Made by a program: the position numbers and the translations under genes
Notes under the pieces: generated by a model
Seen by the model: the letters and a program-made list of their open reading frames with translations, nothing else
What the model was told of the DNA's origin: nothing
The model's database searches: none
Part shown: one piece after another, positions 7,933 through 17,828 of the stretch
Numbering within the stretch: the first letter of the stretch is position 1
Layout: every line of letters begins with the position of its first letter
Source of the DNA: Salinimonas chungwhensis DSM 16280
Lineage (GTDB): Bacteria; Pseudomonadota; Gammaproteobacteria; Enterobacterales; Alteromonadaceae
NCBI RefSeq assembly: GCF_000378185.1
Contig: NZ_KB899389.1
Span: 1 to 64,000 of the forward strand
Length of the DNA stretch: 64,000 bases
Reading direction: 5' to 3'

Positions 7933-9924
7933 TCAGCGCTTTGCGATTCCTGACGGGCTACTTTTATCCGGCGCTGACTTACTGTCTCGCTGTGCTTTTT
8001 TTGCTTTGGCTCTGGCTACAGCCGCCGCCACCCGCTGTTTTTTGCTATCTTCAGCGCTTTGCGTGCTGACTTCGTCAGTGGCTCTATTTTCTGATTGCGC
8101 AGAACTGTTTTCCTCAGAGGCCGCGCTGTTTTTATCCGGCGCTGACTTACTGTCTCGCTGCGTTTTTTTTGCTTTGGCTCTGGCTACAGCCGCCGCCACC
8201 TGCTGTTTTTTCTCATCAGCAACATTATCAGAGCGGTCTTGATTGTCCTTGCTATCAGACTGCTGCCCACCAGCCTTTTTAGCTTTGGCTCTGGCCACAG
8301 CCGCAGCAACCTTTGCCTGTTTATCAGTTTGTGTAGCGGATTGATCCTGTTCGGTGTTGTTTTCCTCTTTACCAGCCCGTTTTGCTTTGGCTCGGGCTAA
8401 GGCAGCTGCTACCTTGTCTTTGGATGATCCGGCTGGCGTTTTATTTTCACGTGCTTCTTTGGCGCGCCGATGCTTTTCTTCACGCTCAATTTTTTCCCGT
8501 TCCAGACGCGCCTTTCTTGCTTCAAAACGCTCTCGGGCTTTTTCCGCTCTTGCTTTTTCGTCACGTTGCTGCCGGATGCTGGATTTTGCCTGCCGGTAAT
8601 AGTGAACTAAAGGGATTTCACTTGGGCAAACGTAGGCGCAAGCGCCACACTCGATACAATCAAAAAGATTGTATTCCTGGGCTTTGTCGTACTCATGCGC
8701 TTTAGCATGCCAGAATAACTGCTGTGGTAACAAGGAAGCCGGACAAGCATCGGCACATGCACTACAACGTATGCACGGACGTTCATTATCTTCATCAATG
8801 AGTTCCCCGGAGGCCGGGACTAACAGGCAGTTAGTAATCTTTACTACCGGAACATCGGCATCATTGAGGGTAAAGCCCATCATCGGCCCGCCCATAACTA
8901 CCTGCGGCTGAGCTTGCTTGGTCGGGTTGTAGCCAGCTTCTTTTAATAAATGATTAACCGGTGTGCCGATAAGTGCCCAGACATTGCAGGGCTTCTCTAC
9001 CGCTTCGCCGGTTACAGTGACTACCCGCTCCACTAGCGGCTTGCCCTGAAAGATCGCATCCGCGATGGCGTAGCAGGTCCCTACGTTGAACATCAATACG
9101 CCGATATCAGCTGGTAACCCATCACGGGGGACCTCACGTCCGGTCAGCACCTGGATAAGTTGTTTTTCGCCGCCGGCTGGGTATTTGGTAGGCACAGATA
9201 CAACGCGAATATCCGCGCTGTCCTGACAGGCAATCTGCATGGCTTTGAGTGCTTCGGGCTTGTTATCTTCAATGGCAATAATAATTACTTGCGGCTTTAT
9301 CAGGTGGGCCAGGACATCGGTGCCCTGACGAACCTGCCAGGCGTGCTCGCGCATAAGCCGGTCATCCGCGGTGATATAGGGCTCACACTCAACCCCGTTA
9401 ATCACCATGAACTCTATCTTCTTCGTCCCGCTGGCTTTGATGTGGGTGGGGAAGCCCGCGCCTCCCATACCAGATATGCCAGCATCACACAGAGCCTCTA
9501 CCACTTTTTCTGACGAGTGTGCTGTGTAATCAGATAACGGCGTTAGAGACGTCCATTCATCGTGACCATCGGGAATAATCGTGATTGCCTGTTCATTCAG
9601 GCCGCTGGGGTGAGCGGTTACATGAGGGCCTATTTCAGTCACCTTGCCAGAGGTCGGTGCGTGCACAGGAATCGCAAAAGGATGAGAGCTACGCGTAAGC
9701 GGCTGCCCCTTTTTAACCCTATCGCCCACGCTTATGGCCAGCCGGCCTTCTGTACCGACATGCTGGCGAATCGGAATAATTAATTTTTCCGGTAAACTGA
9801 CGGTCTGTATCTCAGCCTGACTTGTTAAAAGCTTTTTATCTTCAGGATGCACGCCACCCGGGAAGTCGTAGAGTTTTCCCGCATTAAGTTTGGCAATAAT
9901 TTCATCAAAACTGACAGACAACAT
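7933..9924 (-). CDS. rsxC: Electron transport complex subunit RsxC (RnfC), tail probably frameshifted
   Basis: 663 residues. The N-terminal half is the NADH/FMN-binding RnfC core: glycine-rich GISGMGGAGFPTH near residue 150 and GVECEPYITADDRL near 180. Two 4Fe-4S motifs follow, CIRCSACADACP and CIECGACAYVCP, at about residues 375-430. After that comes a long charged coiled coil (KARAEKARERFEARKARLER) and an Ala/Lys repeat region. Copies of [12 protein letters not shown] recur there, two of them within longer near-identical units containing QRDSKSAPDK. The last unit runs into SSPSGIAKR and stops early. The core is intact, so the complex should still work. Its start overlaps the rsxB stop by one base. 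Confidence 0.93.
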   Translation of the reverse strand: MLSVSFDEIIAKLNAGKLYDFPGGVHPEDKKLLTSQAEIQTVSLPEKLIIPIRQHVGTEGRLAISVGDRVKKGQPLTRSSHPFAIPVHAPTSGKVTEIGPHVTAHPSGLNEQAITIIPDGHDEWTSLTPLSDYTAHSSEKVVEALCDAGISGMGGAGFPTHIKASGTKKIEFMVINGVECEPYITADDRLMREHAWQVRQGTDVLAHLIKPQVIIIAIEDNKPEALKAMQIACQDSADIRVVSVPTKYPAGGEKQLIQVLTGREVPRDGLPADIGVLMFNVGTCYAIADAIFQGKPLVERVVTVTGEAVEKPCNVWALIGTPVNHLLKEAGYNPTKQAQPQVVMGGPMMGFTLNDADVPVVKITNCLLVPASGELIDEDNERPCIRCSACADACPASLLPQQLFWHAKAHEYDKAQEYNLFDCIECGACAYVCPSEIPLVHYYRQAKSSIRQQRDEKARAEKARERFEARKARLEREKIEREEKHRRAKEARENKTPAGSSKDKVAAALARAKAKRAGKEENNTEQDQSATQTDKQAKVAAAVARAKAKKAGGQQSDSKDNQDRSDNVADEKKQQVAAAVARAKAKKTQRDSKSAPDKNSAASEENSSAQSENRATDEVSTQSAEDSKKQRVAAAVARAKAKKAQRDSKSAPDKSSPSGIAKR

Positions 9925-10493
9925 TACGACACCATTTTTATGGGAATATCGCCTTTAGGCGTTTTATCAAAATCCCAGGTCCATGAGGTAGTTGTAGGGG
10001 AAACGGGTACCATATCTATGCAATCCACGGGGCAGGGGTCCACACAAAGATCACACCCGGTACACTCATCGGTTATCACGGTGTGCATATGCTTGGCAGC
10101 GCCCAAAATAGCATCCACCGGGCACGCCTGAATACATTTGGTACAGCCAATGCATTCATCTTCTCTGATAAAGGCAACTTTTTTCTCGTCTTCCTCACCA
10201 TGCGCAGCATCCAGTGGCTTCGCCTCGACACCCATCAGATCAGCCAGTTGCTTGATAGTAGCTTCGCCTCCCGGCGGACATTTATTAATCTCATCGCCAT
10301 TGGCAATTGCTTCTGCATAGGGGCGACATCCCGGATAGCCACACTGTCCGCACTGCGTCTGGGGCAGGATTTCATCAATCTGATCCACCAACGGATCGCC
10401 CTCAACCTTGAATTTAATGCTGGCATAACCCAGCACCAGGCCAAATATAAGCGCCAAAAGGCCGATTGCTATTAATGCTACTGTCAAACTCAT
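9924..10493 (-). CDS. rsxB: Electron transport complex subunit RsxB (RnfB)
   Basis: 189 residues. An N-terminal membrane anchor (about 1-25) precedes an Fe-S domain with CGQCGYPGC and a distal Cys (CPPGG). A ferredoxin domain then carries two 4Fe-4S motifs, [12 protein letters not shown] and [12 protein letters not shown]. It is the electron entry or exit subunit of the Rnf/Rsx complex. Adjacent stops and starts overlap (TAATG type), so the rsx genes are translationally coupled. Confidence 0.97.
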   Translation of the reverse strand: MSLTVALIAIGLLALIFGLVLGYASIKFKVEGDPLVDQIDEILPQTQCGQCGYPGCRPYAEAIANGDEINKCPPGGEATIKQLADLMGVEAKPLDAAHGEEDEKKVAFIREDECIGCTKCIQACPVDAILGAAKHMHTVITDECTGCDLCVDPCPVDCIDMVPVSPTTTSWTWDFDKTPKGDIPIKMVS

Positions 10494-11074
10494 TATACGT
10501 TCACCAGTCCGCTGAACCCCATAAATGCTAATGACATCAATCCGGCTGTAACCATTGCAATAGACGCGCCCTTAAATGGCGCTGGTACATCTGCAGCGGC
10601 TAATCGCTCACGCATTGCAGCGAACAGAATCAACACCAGTGAAAAGCCCACAGCAGCGCCAAATCCGTAAATCAGACTTTGCATAAAATTATGTTGTTCG
10701 GTCAGATTTAACAGCGCTACGCCCAGCACCGCACAGTTAGTAGTAATAAGCGGCAGAAAGATACCGAGCAGACGATACAGGGTAGGGCTGGTTTTATGAA
10801 CGACCATTTCAGTAAACTGAACCACTACGGCAATAACAAGGATAAAAGCCAGTGTACGCAGATACCCAATGCCTAGCGGCTGCAGAATATATGTCTCAAC
10901 CAGATAACTTGAAACAGAAGCAAGTGTCAGAACGAAAGTCGTCGCCATCGACATACCAATCGCCGTTTCCAATTTGCTGGAAACACCCATGAATGGGCAC
11001 AGACCGAGAAACTTCACCAGGACGAAGTTATTCACCAGAACCGTTCCAACAAGTAACAAAAGAAAATCGGTCAT
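10493..11074 (-). CDS. rsxA: Electron transport complex subunit RsxA (RnfA)
   Basis: 193 residues from the Met of [20 protein letters not shown], the usual length and start for RsxA; an in-frame start 24 bases upstream adds an atypical leader. Six membrane helices, with [10 protein letters not shown] and [12 protein letters not shown] carrying the Cys residues paired with RsxE. First gene of rsxABCDGE-nth; the promoter should lie in the 240 bases before the tRNA genes. Confidence 0.96.
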   Translation of the reverse strand: MTDFLLLLVGTVLVNNFVLVKFLGLCPFMGVSSKLETAIGMSMATTFVLTLASVSSYLVETYILQPLGIGYLRTLAFILVIAVVVQFTEMVVHKTSPTLYRLLGIFLPLITTNCAVLGVALLNLTEQHNFMQSLIYGFGAAVGFSLVLILFAAMRERLAAADVPAPFKGASIAMVTAGLMSLAFMGFSGLVNV

Positions 11075-11314
11075 GTTGCTATCAGATGCTCCACGCAATG
11101 CTCTATAAGCGTTCGAAATTCATCAGAATTACTGACAGAGGGTTAACCTCCAAGATATATGGCCATTATCCCTGTTTGTCTCGTGATTAACAACTTGATA
11201 AGACTAAGGTTATTTAAGTTGCTATGCATGGGAACAGGAAAATTGTAAGAAAAAGAGGAAGTAACGATAAAAACTGGAAATAAGCGAGAAGAAAATTAAG
11301 AAAATAAAAGAGTT

Positions 11315-11391
11315 TGGCTCCCCCTCCCCGACTCGAACGGGGGACCTGCGGATTAACAGTCCGTCGCTCTAACCAACTGAGCTAAGGGGGA
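11315..11391 (-). tRNA. tRNA-Asn (GTT), copy 1
   Basis: The minus strand folds as a 77-nt tRNA with encoded CCA: acceptor TCCCCCT with AGGGGGA, D-arm AGCTCAGTTGGTTAGAGC, anticodon loop CTGTTAA giving anticodon GTT, and T-loop GTTCGAGTC. Discriminator base G, as in tRNA-Asn. Confidence 0.97.
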
Positions 11392-11417
11392 GCAGATACT
11401 CTTTTTTGCTGAAAAGT

Positions 11418-11494
11418 TGGCTCCCCCTCCCCGACTCGAACGGGGGACCTGCGGATTAACAGTCCGTCGCTCTAACCAACTGAGCTAAGGGGGA
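11418..11494 (-). tRNA. tRNA-Asn (GTT), copy 2
   Basis: Identical in sequence to the other copy and 26 bp upstream of it in transcription order; the two are probably made as one transcript. The anticodon loop CTGTTAA gives GTT. Confidence 0.97.
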
Positions 11495-11772
11495 CCTGCT
11501 TTTCAACGGGAGCGAATATTAAAGACCATCGACGGTGGTGTCAACAAACTTACGTGAATTTTTTTCTGATTGAACAAAAAGTGATATTTTCGGGTCTTTT
11601 AGCTTATTTTTGCATCAATATGCACAAAATCATTTTAACGTCGAGCAGCAGGGATTAACCCGTTATTATTTTTACCGTTTTTTATACGCCGAATCACAGA
11701 CATAAACTGTATTCTCCTCTTATAACTAAAATAAAGGGCGCGTGTAGAAAATACTATTAAATAATCCTTTTA

Positions 11773-11792
11773 TACTGTTAAAATATACAGCT
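11773..11792. promoter_or_regulatory. LexA (SOS) box
   Basis: TACTGTTAAAATATACAGC matches the gammaproteobacterial LexA operator CTGT-N8-ACAG exactly (CTGT 11775-11778, TAAAATAT, ACAG 11787-11790), with an AT-rich core. A possible -10 (TATACT) overlaps it, as in SOS promoters. The nearest rightward genes are the MATE transporter and uvrB, about 0.7 kb away; uvrB and the MATE-family dinF are SOS genes in E. coli. Confidence 0.8.
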
Positions 11793-11897
11793 TGTCGCAA
11801 AACTGTAACCAAAGTGTAGTAGTTAAAAGGTTAGTCTTTACTTACACGATCGTTCAGGGCATTAGCAAAATACCCCGTCCTTGCTGGGCTTCAATCA

Positions 11898-11922
11898 GTT
11901 ATCCACTAAAACTGTGGATAAC
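11898..11922. promoter_or_regulatory. Inverted pair of DnaA-box-like sequences
   Basis: GTTATCCAC and GTGGATAAC form a perfect 9-bp inverted repeat around TAAAACT. One arm reads TTATCCACT and the other, on the opposite strand, TTATCCACA, the consensus strong DnaA box. It could bind DnaA or act as a hairpin in a transcript from the LexA-box promoter. Only the sequence match is seen. Confidence 0.55.
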
Positions 11923-12502
11923 TATGTTGATAGAGGCATTAAACGTTGCGTTACGCACAGATCCACTTGCACGCAGGCCTGTGGTTAAATAATGGTCTTA
12001 TTGATAAATTGTTATATTTTCAGTAGCTTAGTGTTTTTTAGAGTGATCGGTGTTCGGATCAGGCAACGATCCGTTAGACAAGATTTTGCTTGTGTGTTAA
12101 ATCGGCGCTCAGCCATATAATTGTGAATATTTCAGTGCTATAGCGTTTTGAGCGTACGCCCATAATTTACATCATCGCGACAAATCATAGGGTTAGCGGA
12201 AGTTTTGACAATATCTTAACGGTGCTTCTTTAAAAGAACGACGGATTGTCAGTCTCAACCATGACAATAGCCGTTTAATCAGCGTAGTGAAAAACTTGTT
12301 TTTTGTTGATTTCAGTGATTTGCATCTCAATGTTTCAATAAACCAATGTTCTTCTGATTCTGACTTTACATTATTTATTGCGCTCACCATGCAGCGGGGG
12401 TCATGCACATGGTAGGTAAAATTTGTGCTCTCACTGAATTGGGGTTTCAATACACTGCTGACTACTGTGTAATAGGCGGCTGAAATAACACCTGGGACCA
12501 TT

Positions 12503-13891
12503 GTGCGCAGAATTACCCGAACACGAAATGAAAATTTAACCGAAGGTCCGGTCGGAGAAACACTTAGACGGATGACTATCCCAATGATCCTGGGCATGGT
12601 CATGATGATGAGCTTTGGCCTGGTAGATACATTTTTTGTCAGTTTGCTGGGCACTGACCAGTTAGCCGCGATTAGTTTTACCTTTCCAGTCACGTTTACC
12701 GTGATAAGCCTTAATATTGGTCTGGGTATTGGTACCTCCGCCATCATTGGAAAGTTGTTGGGCGCAGGTGCTAACAACGATGCTAAATTGCATGCAACAG
12801 GGTCGTTGATGCTCTCTGTGATCCTGGTCAGTTCAATGGCGACGCTGGGTTATTTTTTAATTGACCCGATTTTCAGTTTGCTCAATGCCAGCGATAATCT
12901 GATGCCATATATCCGCGACTATATGGGCGTGTGGTATCTTTCCAGTGTATTTTTAAGCTTACCTATGGTGGGCAATAGCGTACTTCGCGCCTGCGGCGAC
13001 ACCCGCACGCCAAGTATAATAATGGCGTGCGGCGGGGCGTTAAACGCCGGTCTCGACCCTATTTTTATTTTTGGCTTTGGCCCCGTTCCGGCGATGGGCA
13101 TTCAGGGCGCGGCAATGGCAACATTTTTCGCCTGGCTGATCGGAGCGATCTGGATTGTATGGTTTTTGGCGATCCGTCGTGGCTTGATGGTACCGCGGCT
13201 GCTCAATATTGCAGAGTTTAAAGAAAGTGCCCGTGATGTTTTAAAAATTGGTTTACCGGCAGCGGGCGCCAATATGCTCACACCTATCGCTGGCGCAGTA
13301 ATGACTGCGCTGGTGGCAAACTATGGCGCAGAAGCGGTAGCTGCCTGGGGCGTCGGTAACCGGCTGGAATCCATTGCCAGCATCATTATTCTGGCGTTGT
13401 CGATGACCTTGCCGCCGCTCATCAGTCAAAACGTAGGGGCCGATTTACATGAGCGGGTAGAGGCTGCCTATAAACTAACCTTAAAATTTATTTTGGGCTG
13501 GCAGCTTATCGTCTACGTCGTGTTATGGCTGCTGTCTGACTGGATTGCCGCTATTTTTGCTAACGAGCAGGAAGTTGCCCAGCTTATTACGCTATTTTTG
13601 GCAATTGTTCCATTAGGATACGGGATGCAGGGTGTCATAATCCTTACCAACTCGTCATTCAATGCTATGCACATGCCTATGACGGCCCTTGTTTTAAGTA
13701 TCATCCGTCTGTTTGTATTTTTCGTACCAGTGTCGTATGTGGGAAGTTTGTTGTTCGATATTCCCGGATTGTTCTGGGGAAATGTTGTGGCCAATATCAT
13801 CATGGCCTTAATTTCTTTTATTTCGTTTAAACGCGCGCTGCTCAGCCGACGAGCTGAGGCAGCCGAAAGTGAGGAAAAAGTGACGTTATGA
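12503..13891 (+). CDS. MATE-family efflux transporter (DinF/NorM type)
   Basis: 462 residues with twelve predicted membrane helices in two homologous halves ([20 protein letters not shown] and [20 protein letters not shown] open the halves). Such proteins export cationic drugs or metabolites using Na+ or H+ gradients. The start is a GTG behind a weak CTGGGA site. Its last codons overlap the uvrB start (ATGA), which makes a MATE-uvrB operon likely. With the LexA box upstream, a DinF-like DNA-damage role is an inference. The C-terminus is charged ([15 protein letters not shown]). Confidence 0.92.
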   Translation: MRRITRTRNENLTEGPVGETLRRMTIPMILGMVMMMSFGLVDTFFVSLLGTDQLAAISFTFPVTFTVISLNIGLGIGTSAIIGKLLGAGANNDAKLHATGSLMLSVILVSSMATLGYFLIDPIFSLLNASDNLMPYIRDYMGVWYLSSVFLSLPMVGNSVLRACGDTRTPSIIMACGGALNAGLDPIFIFGFGPVPAMGIQGAAMATFFAWLIGAIWIVWFLAIRRGLMVPRLLNIAEFKESARDVLKIGLPAAGANMLTPIAGAVMTALVANYGAEAVAAWGVGNRLESIASIIILALSMTLPPLISQNVGADLHERVEAAYKLTLKFILGWQLIVYVVLWLLSDWIAAIFANEQEVAQLITLFLAIVPLGYGMQGVIILTNSSFNAMHMPMTALVLSIIRLFVFFVPVSYVGSLLFDIPGLFWGNVVANIIMALISFISFKRALLSRRAEAAESEEKVTL

Positions 13892-15903
13892 GTCGAGGGT
13901 TTGAACTTGTATCCAAATACCAGCCAGCCGGTGATCAGCCCAAAGCAATTGACGCTTTGATCGACGGGCTCGACAGCGGGCTTGCAGCACAAACGCTATT
14001 GGGGGTAACAGGTTCCGGAAAAACATTCACCATGGCGAATGTTATAAAATCTGTCCAGCGACCAACGCTGATTCTCGCTCACAATAAAACGCTGGCGGCC
14101 CAGTTATATGGTGAGATGAAAGAGTTTTTCCCCAACAATGCGGTGGAATACTTTGTTTCTTATTACGATTACTATCAGCCCGAAGCATATGTGCCCAGCA
14201 CCGATACCTTTATTGAAAAAGATTCGTCAATAAATGACCATATCGAACAGATGCGGCTGTCAGCTACCAAAGCGCTGATGGAGCGCCGCGATGTTGTTAT
14301 TGTGGCGAGTGTATCTGCAATCTATGGTTTGGGCGATCCCGAATCTTACATGAAAATGCTGTTACATCTGCGTCAGGGTGACACCATGGATCAGCGGGAT
14401 ATCTTGCGTCGGCTTGCCGAACTGCAATATAGCCGAAACGATCTCGCGTTTGAGCGCGGTAACTTTCGGGTGCGCGGAGATGTAATTGATATTTTTCCGG
14501 CAGACTCTGAGAAGCAGGCTGTGCGCGTTGAACTTTTTGATGAGGAAATTGACAAGATCAGCCTGTTTGATCCGCTCACAGGCGCGGTGGAAAAAAGTGT
14601 TGTCAGAGCAACAGTGTTTCCCAAGACCCACTATGTCACACCGCGAGAGAAAATTCTGGATGCCATCGAAAGAATTAAAGAAGAGCTGAAAGACCGTAAA
14701 GAGCAGCTTAAATCCGTTAACAAGCTACTGGAAGAACAGCGCATCTCTCAGCGTACCCAGTTCGATATCGAAATGATGCTAGAACTGGGGTATTGCTCTG
14801 GCATCGAAAATTACTCACGGTATTTGTCTGGTCGGGCCCCGGGCGAACCACCGCCTACGCTACTGGACTACTTTCCCGCCGATGGCCTGATGTTTATTGA
14901 TGAGTCTCACGTTACCGTATCTCAGGTTGGCGCGATGTACAAAGGCGACCGCTCACGCAAGGAAACCTTGGTTGAATACGGCTTTCGGTTGCCCTCTGCG
15001 CTCGACAACCGGCCGCTGAAATTTGATGAGTTCGAGCAAATTTGTCCGCAAACAGTTTATGTATCCGCCACACCGGGTAAGTATGAGCTGGAGAAATGCA
15101 ACGACGATATTGTTGAGCAGGTAGTACGTCCCACTGGCTTACTGGACCCCCAAATTGAAGTTCGACCGGTAGCGACTCAGGTCGATGATGTTTTATCAGA
15201 AATTCATAAGCGGGTTGAGGTAGACGAGCGAGTATTGATTACCACGCTCACCAAACGTATGGCAGAGGATCTAAGCGAATACCTCAACGAGCACGGCGTT
15301 AAAGTCAGATACCTGCATTCCGACATTGATACGGTAGAACGGATGGAAATAATCCGTGACCTCAGATTAGGTAAATTCGTTGTACTGGTCGGCATTAACC
15401 TATTGCGGGAAGGGTTGGATATGCCGGAGGTTTCTCTGGTAGCAATTCTGGATGCGGATAAGGAAGGCTTTCTGCGTGCAGAGCGGTCACTTATCCAGAC
15501 CATCGGCCGGGCAGCACGGCACATCAATGGCAGAGCGATTTTGTATGGTGATACGGTGACCAAATCTATGCAAAAAGCGATTGATGAAACAAACCGGCGA
15601 CGGGAAAAACAGGAAGAATACAATAAAAAGCATGGCCTTACTCCTCAGCGCCTCAATAAGCCAATTACTGACATTATGGATATTGGGGAAAGTAGCGGCG
15701 GAGAAACCGGTAAGGTCAAATTACGCAAAGTCAGTGAGAAAAAGAAAGGCGCTCATGCAGCCAGTGCCACTGAGTTAATGGCCAGAATCACTGAACTGGA
15801 AAAACAGATGTTCGAACATGCCAGAGAGCTCGATTTTGAAAAAGCGGCCTCGTTACGGGACGATATCGAACAGTTACGCAATCAGGTGGTATCTGTTTCC
15901 TGA
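13888..15903 (+). CDS. uvrB: UvrABC excision nuclease subunit B
   Basis: 671 residues, full length. UvrB is the damage-verifying helicase-like subunit of nucleotide excision repair; it loads onto damage from UvrA and recruits UvrC. Seen: Walker A GVTGSGKT (about 40-47), the DNA-wedging hairpin [20 protein letters not shown], the DEAD-type [10 protein letters not shown], helicase motif QTIGRAARH, and a C-terminal UVR/UvrC-binding motif ([20 protein letters not shown]). The ATG overlaps the end of the MATE gene by 4 nt. Confidence 0.98.
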   Translation: MSRGFELVSKYQPAGDQPKAIDALIDGLDSGLAAQTLLGVTGSGKTFTMANVIKSVQRPTLILAHNKTLAAQLYGEMKEFFPNNAVEYFVSYYDYYQPEAYVPSTDTFIEKDSSINDHIEQMRLSATKALMERRDVVIVASVSAIYGLGDPESYMKMLLHLRQGDTMDQRDILRRLAELQYSRNDLAFERGNFRVRGDVIDIFPADSEKQAVRVELFDEEIDKISLFDPLTGAVEKSVVRATVFPKTHYVTPREKILDAIERIKEELKDRKEQLKSVNKLLEEQRISQRTQFDIEMMLELGYCSGIENYSRYLSGRAPGEPPPTLLDYFPADGLMFIDESHVTVSQVGAMYKGDRSRKETLVEYGFRLPSALDNRPLKFDEFEQICPQTVYVSATPGKYELEKCNDDIVEQVVRPTGLLDPQIEVRPVATQVDDVLSEIHKRVEVDERVLITTLTKRMAEDLSEYLNEHGVKVRYLHSDIDTVERMEIIRDLRLGKFVVLVGINLLREGLDMPEVSLVAILDADKEGFLRAERSLIQTIGRAARHINGRAILYGDTVTKSMQKAIDETNRRREKQEEYNKKHGLTPQRLNKPITDIMDIGESSGGETGKVKLRKVSEKKKGAHAASATELMARITELEKQMFEHARELDFEKAASLRDDIEQLRNQVVSVS

Positions 15904-15909
15904 GTTAAC

Positions 15910-15947
15910 GCCTGATAAGTGTATTACTAAAAATACCCTTGTCAGGC
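15910..15947 (+). terminator. Possible terminator hairpin after uvrB
   Basis: GCCTGATAAG and CTTGTCAGGC pair with one mismatch, with GTATT/AATAC extending the stem inside. There is no clear T-run, so it may be Rho-dependent or only stabilise the 3' end. Confidence 0.4.
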
Positions 15948-16074
15948 TTGCTTACTATTCACCTTTTTGTAGCCAGTTCAATAAACTTAAAAAATCCCGT
16001 TGTAATCCCGTTAAGTGTTGCCTATGATAGATTCTTGAGTATCTATAACTATACCTATAAAAAATGGTGACTCC

Positions 16075-17001
16075 ATGTTAAATCGACTTCAAGAGTCAGA
16101 TATAAAGCTTTTACGGGTCTTTTATGCAGTGGCCAGTTGTAACGGATTTACTGCCGCAGAGCCGGTGCTTCGTATGCAGCGTCCGAATATCAGTGCTGCC
16201 ATAAAGAAACTGGAAGAACGATTAGATTTGGTACTTTGTCATCGAGGCCGTGGTGGTTTTCAAATGACGAAGGAAGGCGAGGTGGTTTTTCAGGAAACTA
16301 AACGCATATTCAATGCCTTTGATAACTTTGTTTTCAATCTTAAATCACTTCATGACGATTACTCTGGCCACATTACTTTAGTGTTGATGGCTGGTTTACC
16401 TTTGTCTATACAGCTGGCGGTAAGTAAAGCTGTGAAGAGCACCATGAAAAAATTTGACGATATTCATGTCAATATTCAGACACGCCTGTACAACGAAGTC
16501 GAGCATGTGGCTTTATCGGGTGAGTGCCATCTGGTGATTTCAACTTATGATATGGTCAAACCGGAATCGGTAACGTTTCATCCGATCGGTATCAAATGCA
16601 AGGGTAGGTTGTATTGTTCGCCCGGTCACCCATTAGCAAAGTATCGGGATACGCCATTACCAGATGATGTCCGTATTGAGGATTACCCCGCTATTGGTTT
16701 GTCTGGTCTGTCATCGGGCAACTATATAGAAGATGACCGCAGGTTGGCGATTCAGACTTTCTCGGACTCTTATGATGCTGCAATGTCAGCTATTATGACC
16801 GGCGAGTATGTAGCCTTGTTGCCTGACTTTATTGCCAAAGAGCAGGGCGCGAGCCTGGGCCTGGTGCCAATCGCTCAGGGCAGCATGTTTAACTTTGAGC
16901 ATGAGTTATTTGTGATGAACGGGAAAAATACCCGCCTCAATCCGGTTTTACGTCACTGCATCAAAGAATTAAGTTACTTTATTTCTGAAAGTCAAAAGTA
17001 A
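16075..17001 (+). CDS. LysR-family transcriptional regulator
   Basis: 308 residues. An N-terminal winged helix-turn-helix (about 10-65; FTAAEPVLRMQRPNISAAIK then KLEERLDLVL) is followed by a two-lobed periplasmic-binding-like effector domain (about 95-300). The target is unknown; the usual divergent partner is absent, as uvrB lies upstream in the same direction and queC is convergent. The effector-domain residues do not tell me the ligand. Confidence 0.9.
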   Translation: MLNRLQESDIKLLRVFYAVASCNGFTAAEPVLRMQRPNISAAIKKLEERLDLVLCHRGRGGFQMTKEGEVVFQETKRIFNAFDNFVFNLKSLHDDYSGHITLVLMAGLPLSIQLAVSKAVKSTMKKFDDIHVNIQTRLYNEVEHVALSGECHLVISTYDMVKPESVTFHPIGIKCKGRLYCSPGHPLAKYRDTPLPDDVRIEDYPAIGLSGLSSGNYIEDDRRLAIQTFSDSYDAAMSAIMTGEYVALLPDFIAKEQGASLGLVPIAQGSMFNFEHELFVMNGKNTRLNPVLRHCIKELSYFISESQK

Positions 17002-17027
17002 ATAACGCTAGCAGTTTACATAATACG

Positions 17028-17065
17028 CTGCCGGTACCATTTATTGTAAATAAAGGTACCGGCAG
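17028..17065. terminator. Bidirectional terminator between the LysR gene and queC
   Basis: CTGCCGGTACC and GGTACCGGCAG form a perfect 11-bp stem with an AT-rich interior that pairs further (ATTTAT, AATAAA). It lies between convergent genes. Confidence 0.65.
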
Positions 17066-17081
17066 TAGTTATTAATTGTGG

Positions 17082-17741
17082 TCAGGATTCATAATACAGC
17101 GGGTCGGTAGCATTATTGAGCGCGAAAGCCTCAAGCCGTTCCTGGCAGGCGCCACATTTACCGCATGCTTTTTCACGGCCGTTATAACAGGTCCAGGTTT
17201 CACTATAATCCAGTCCCATAAATAAACCATCTGCTAAAATGGCGGTTTTACTCTCTAGTAGATAGGGGGTCACGATCTCTACCGGACTATAATTGGCTAT
17301 TTGCGAAACGTCATTCATTTTTTGCACAAACTCGGGGCGGCAATCAGGATAGATAGCATGATCACCAGAATGTGCGCCATAGTAAACTTTGGTGGCATCC
17401 AGTGATACAGCATAGCCAATAGCAAGAGACAACAGAATCATATTTCTGTTGGGAACCACCGTAGTTTGCATGGATGGTTCTTCGTAATGGCCTTCCGGCA
17501 CCGCGATATCACTGGTTAGTGCAGACCCGCCCACTAACGAATTAATACTCGATATATCAACGATTTTGTGCGCAATACTGAGACGCTTGCACACTTTTTC
17601 GGCATAATCGAGCTCCTTTTTATGCCGTTGTCCATAATCAAAAGACAATGCATAGGGAGTTTTACCTTCACGTAATGCTTTATTCAGTACGGTGTAGGAA
17701 TCCATGCCACCGGAATAGATAACAACAACACTTTCAGACAT
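17082..17741 (-). CDS. queC: 7-cyano-7-deazaguanine synthase QueC
   Basis: 219 residues. Converts 7-carboxy-7-deazaguanine and ammonia to preQ0 with ATP, in queuosine tRNA modification. The ATP pyrophosphatase loop is [12 protein letters not shown] (about 6-17). The Zn site is in the C-terminal [20 protein letters not shown] with four Cys, and [10 protein letters not shown] is a family signature. Divergent from queE across 87 bp, which supplies the preceding step. Confidence 0.97.
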   Translation of the reverse strand: MSESVVVIYSGGMDSYTVLNKALREGKTPYALSFDYGQRHKKELDYAEKVCKRLSIAHKIVDISSINSLVGGSALTSDIAVPEGHYEEPSMQTTVVPNRNMILLSLAIGYAVSLDATKVYYGAHSGDHAIYPDCRPEFVQKMNDVSQIANYSPVEIVTPYLLESKTAILADGLFMGLDYSETWTCYNGREKACGKCGACQERLEAFALNNATDPLYYES

Positions 17742-17828
17742 GAGTCTTTACCAGTTCTGTAAATAATGACCGCAACTTTTCACGAAACTTGATAAAATTG
17801 CAAGATAACACGCTGTCAGGGGATCACA

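Larger units (their letters stand above)
11495..12502. other. 1-kb non-coding region between tRNA-Asn genes and MATE/uvrB
   Basis: No convincing gene on either strand. It contains a LexA box (11773-11792), a DnaA-box palindrome (11898-11922) and a small perfect hairpin CGGATC-aggcaac-GATCCG (12055-12073). The stretch right of 11495 should hold the tRNA promoter, reading leftwards. The length is unusual for this otherwise compact genome; a small RNA or long leader transcript is possible but not shown. Confidence 0.6.

Noticed and set aside
11315-11494. tRNA-Asn pair as a phage or island attachment site
   Set aside because: Both tRNAs are complete, and I see no integrase and no third partial copy of the tRNA 3' end in the adjoining DNA.
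11792-11992. 66-codon plus-strand frame right after the LexA box
   Set aside because: TTG start without a Shine-Dalgarno, odd composition, and it runs over the DnaA-box palindrome. Not supported as a gene.
12193-12502. Minus-strand reading frame of about 100 codons (including SESEEHWFIETLRCKSLKST) in the gap before the MATE gene
   Set aside because: The frame continues antisense into the MATE gene, has no convincing ribosome binding site at any internal ATG, and matches no family I know. Could be revisited if conserved.
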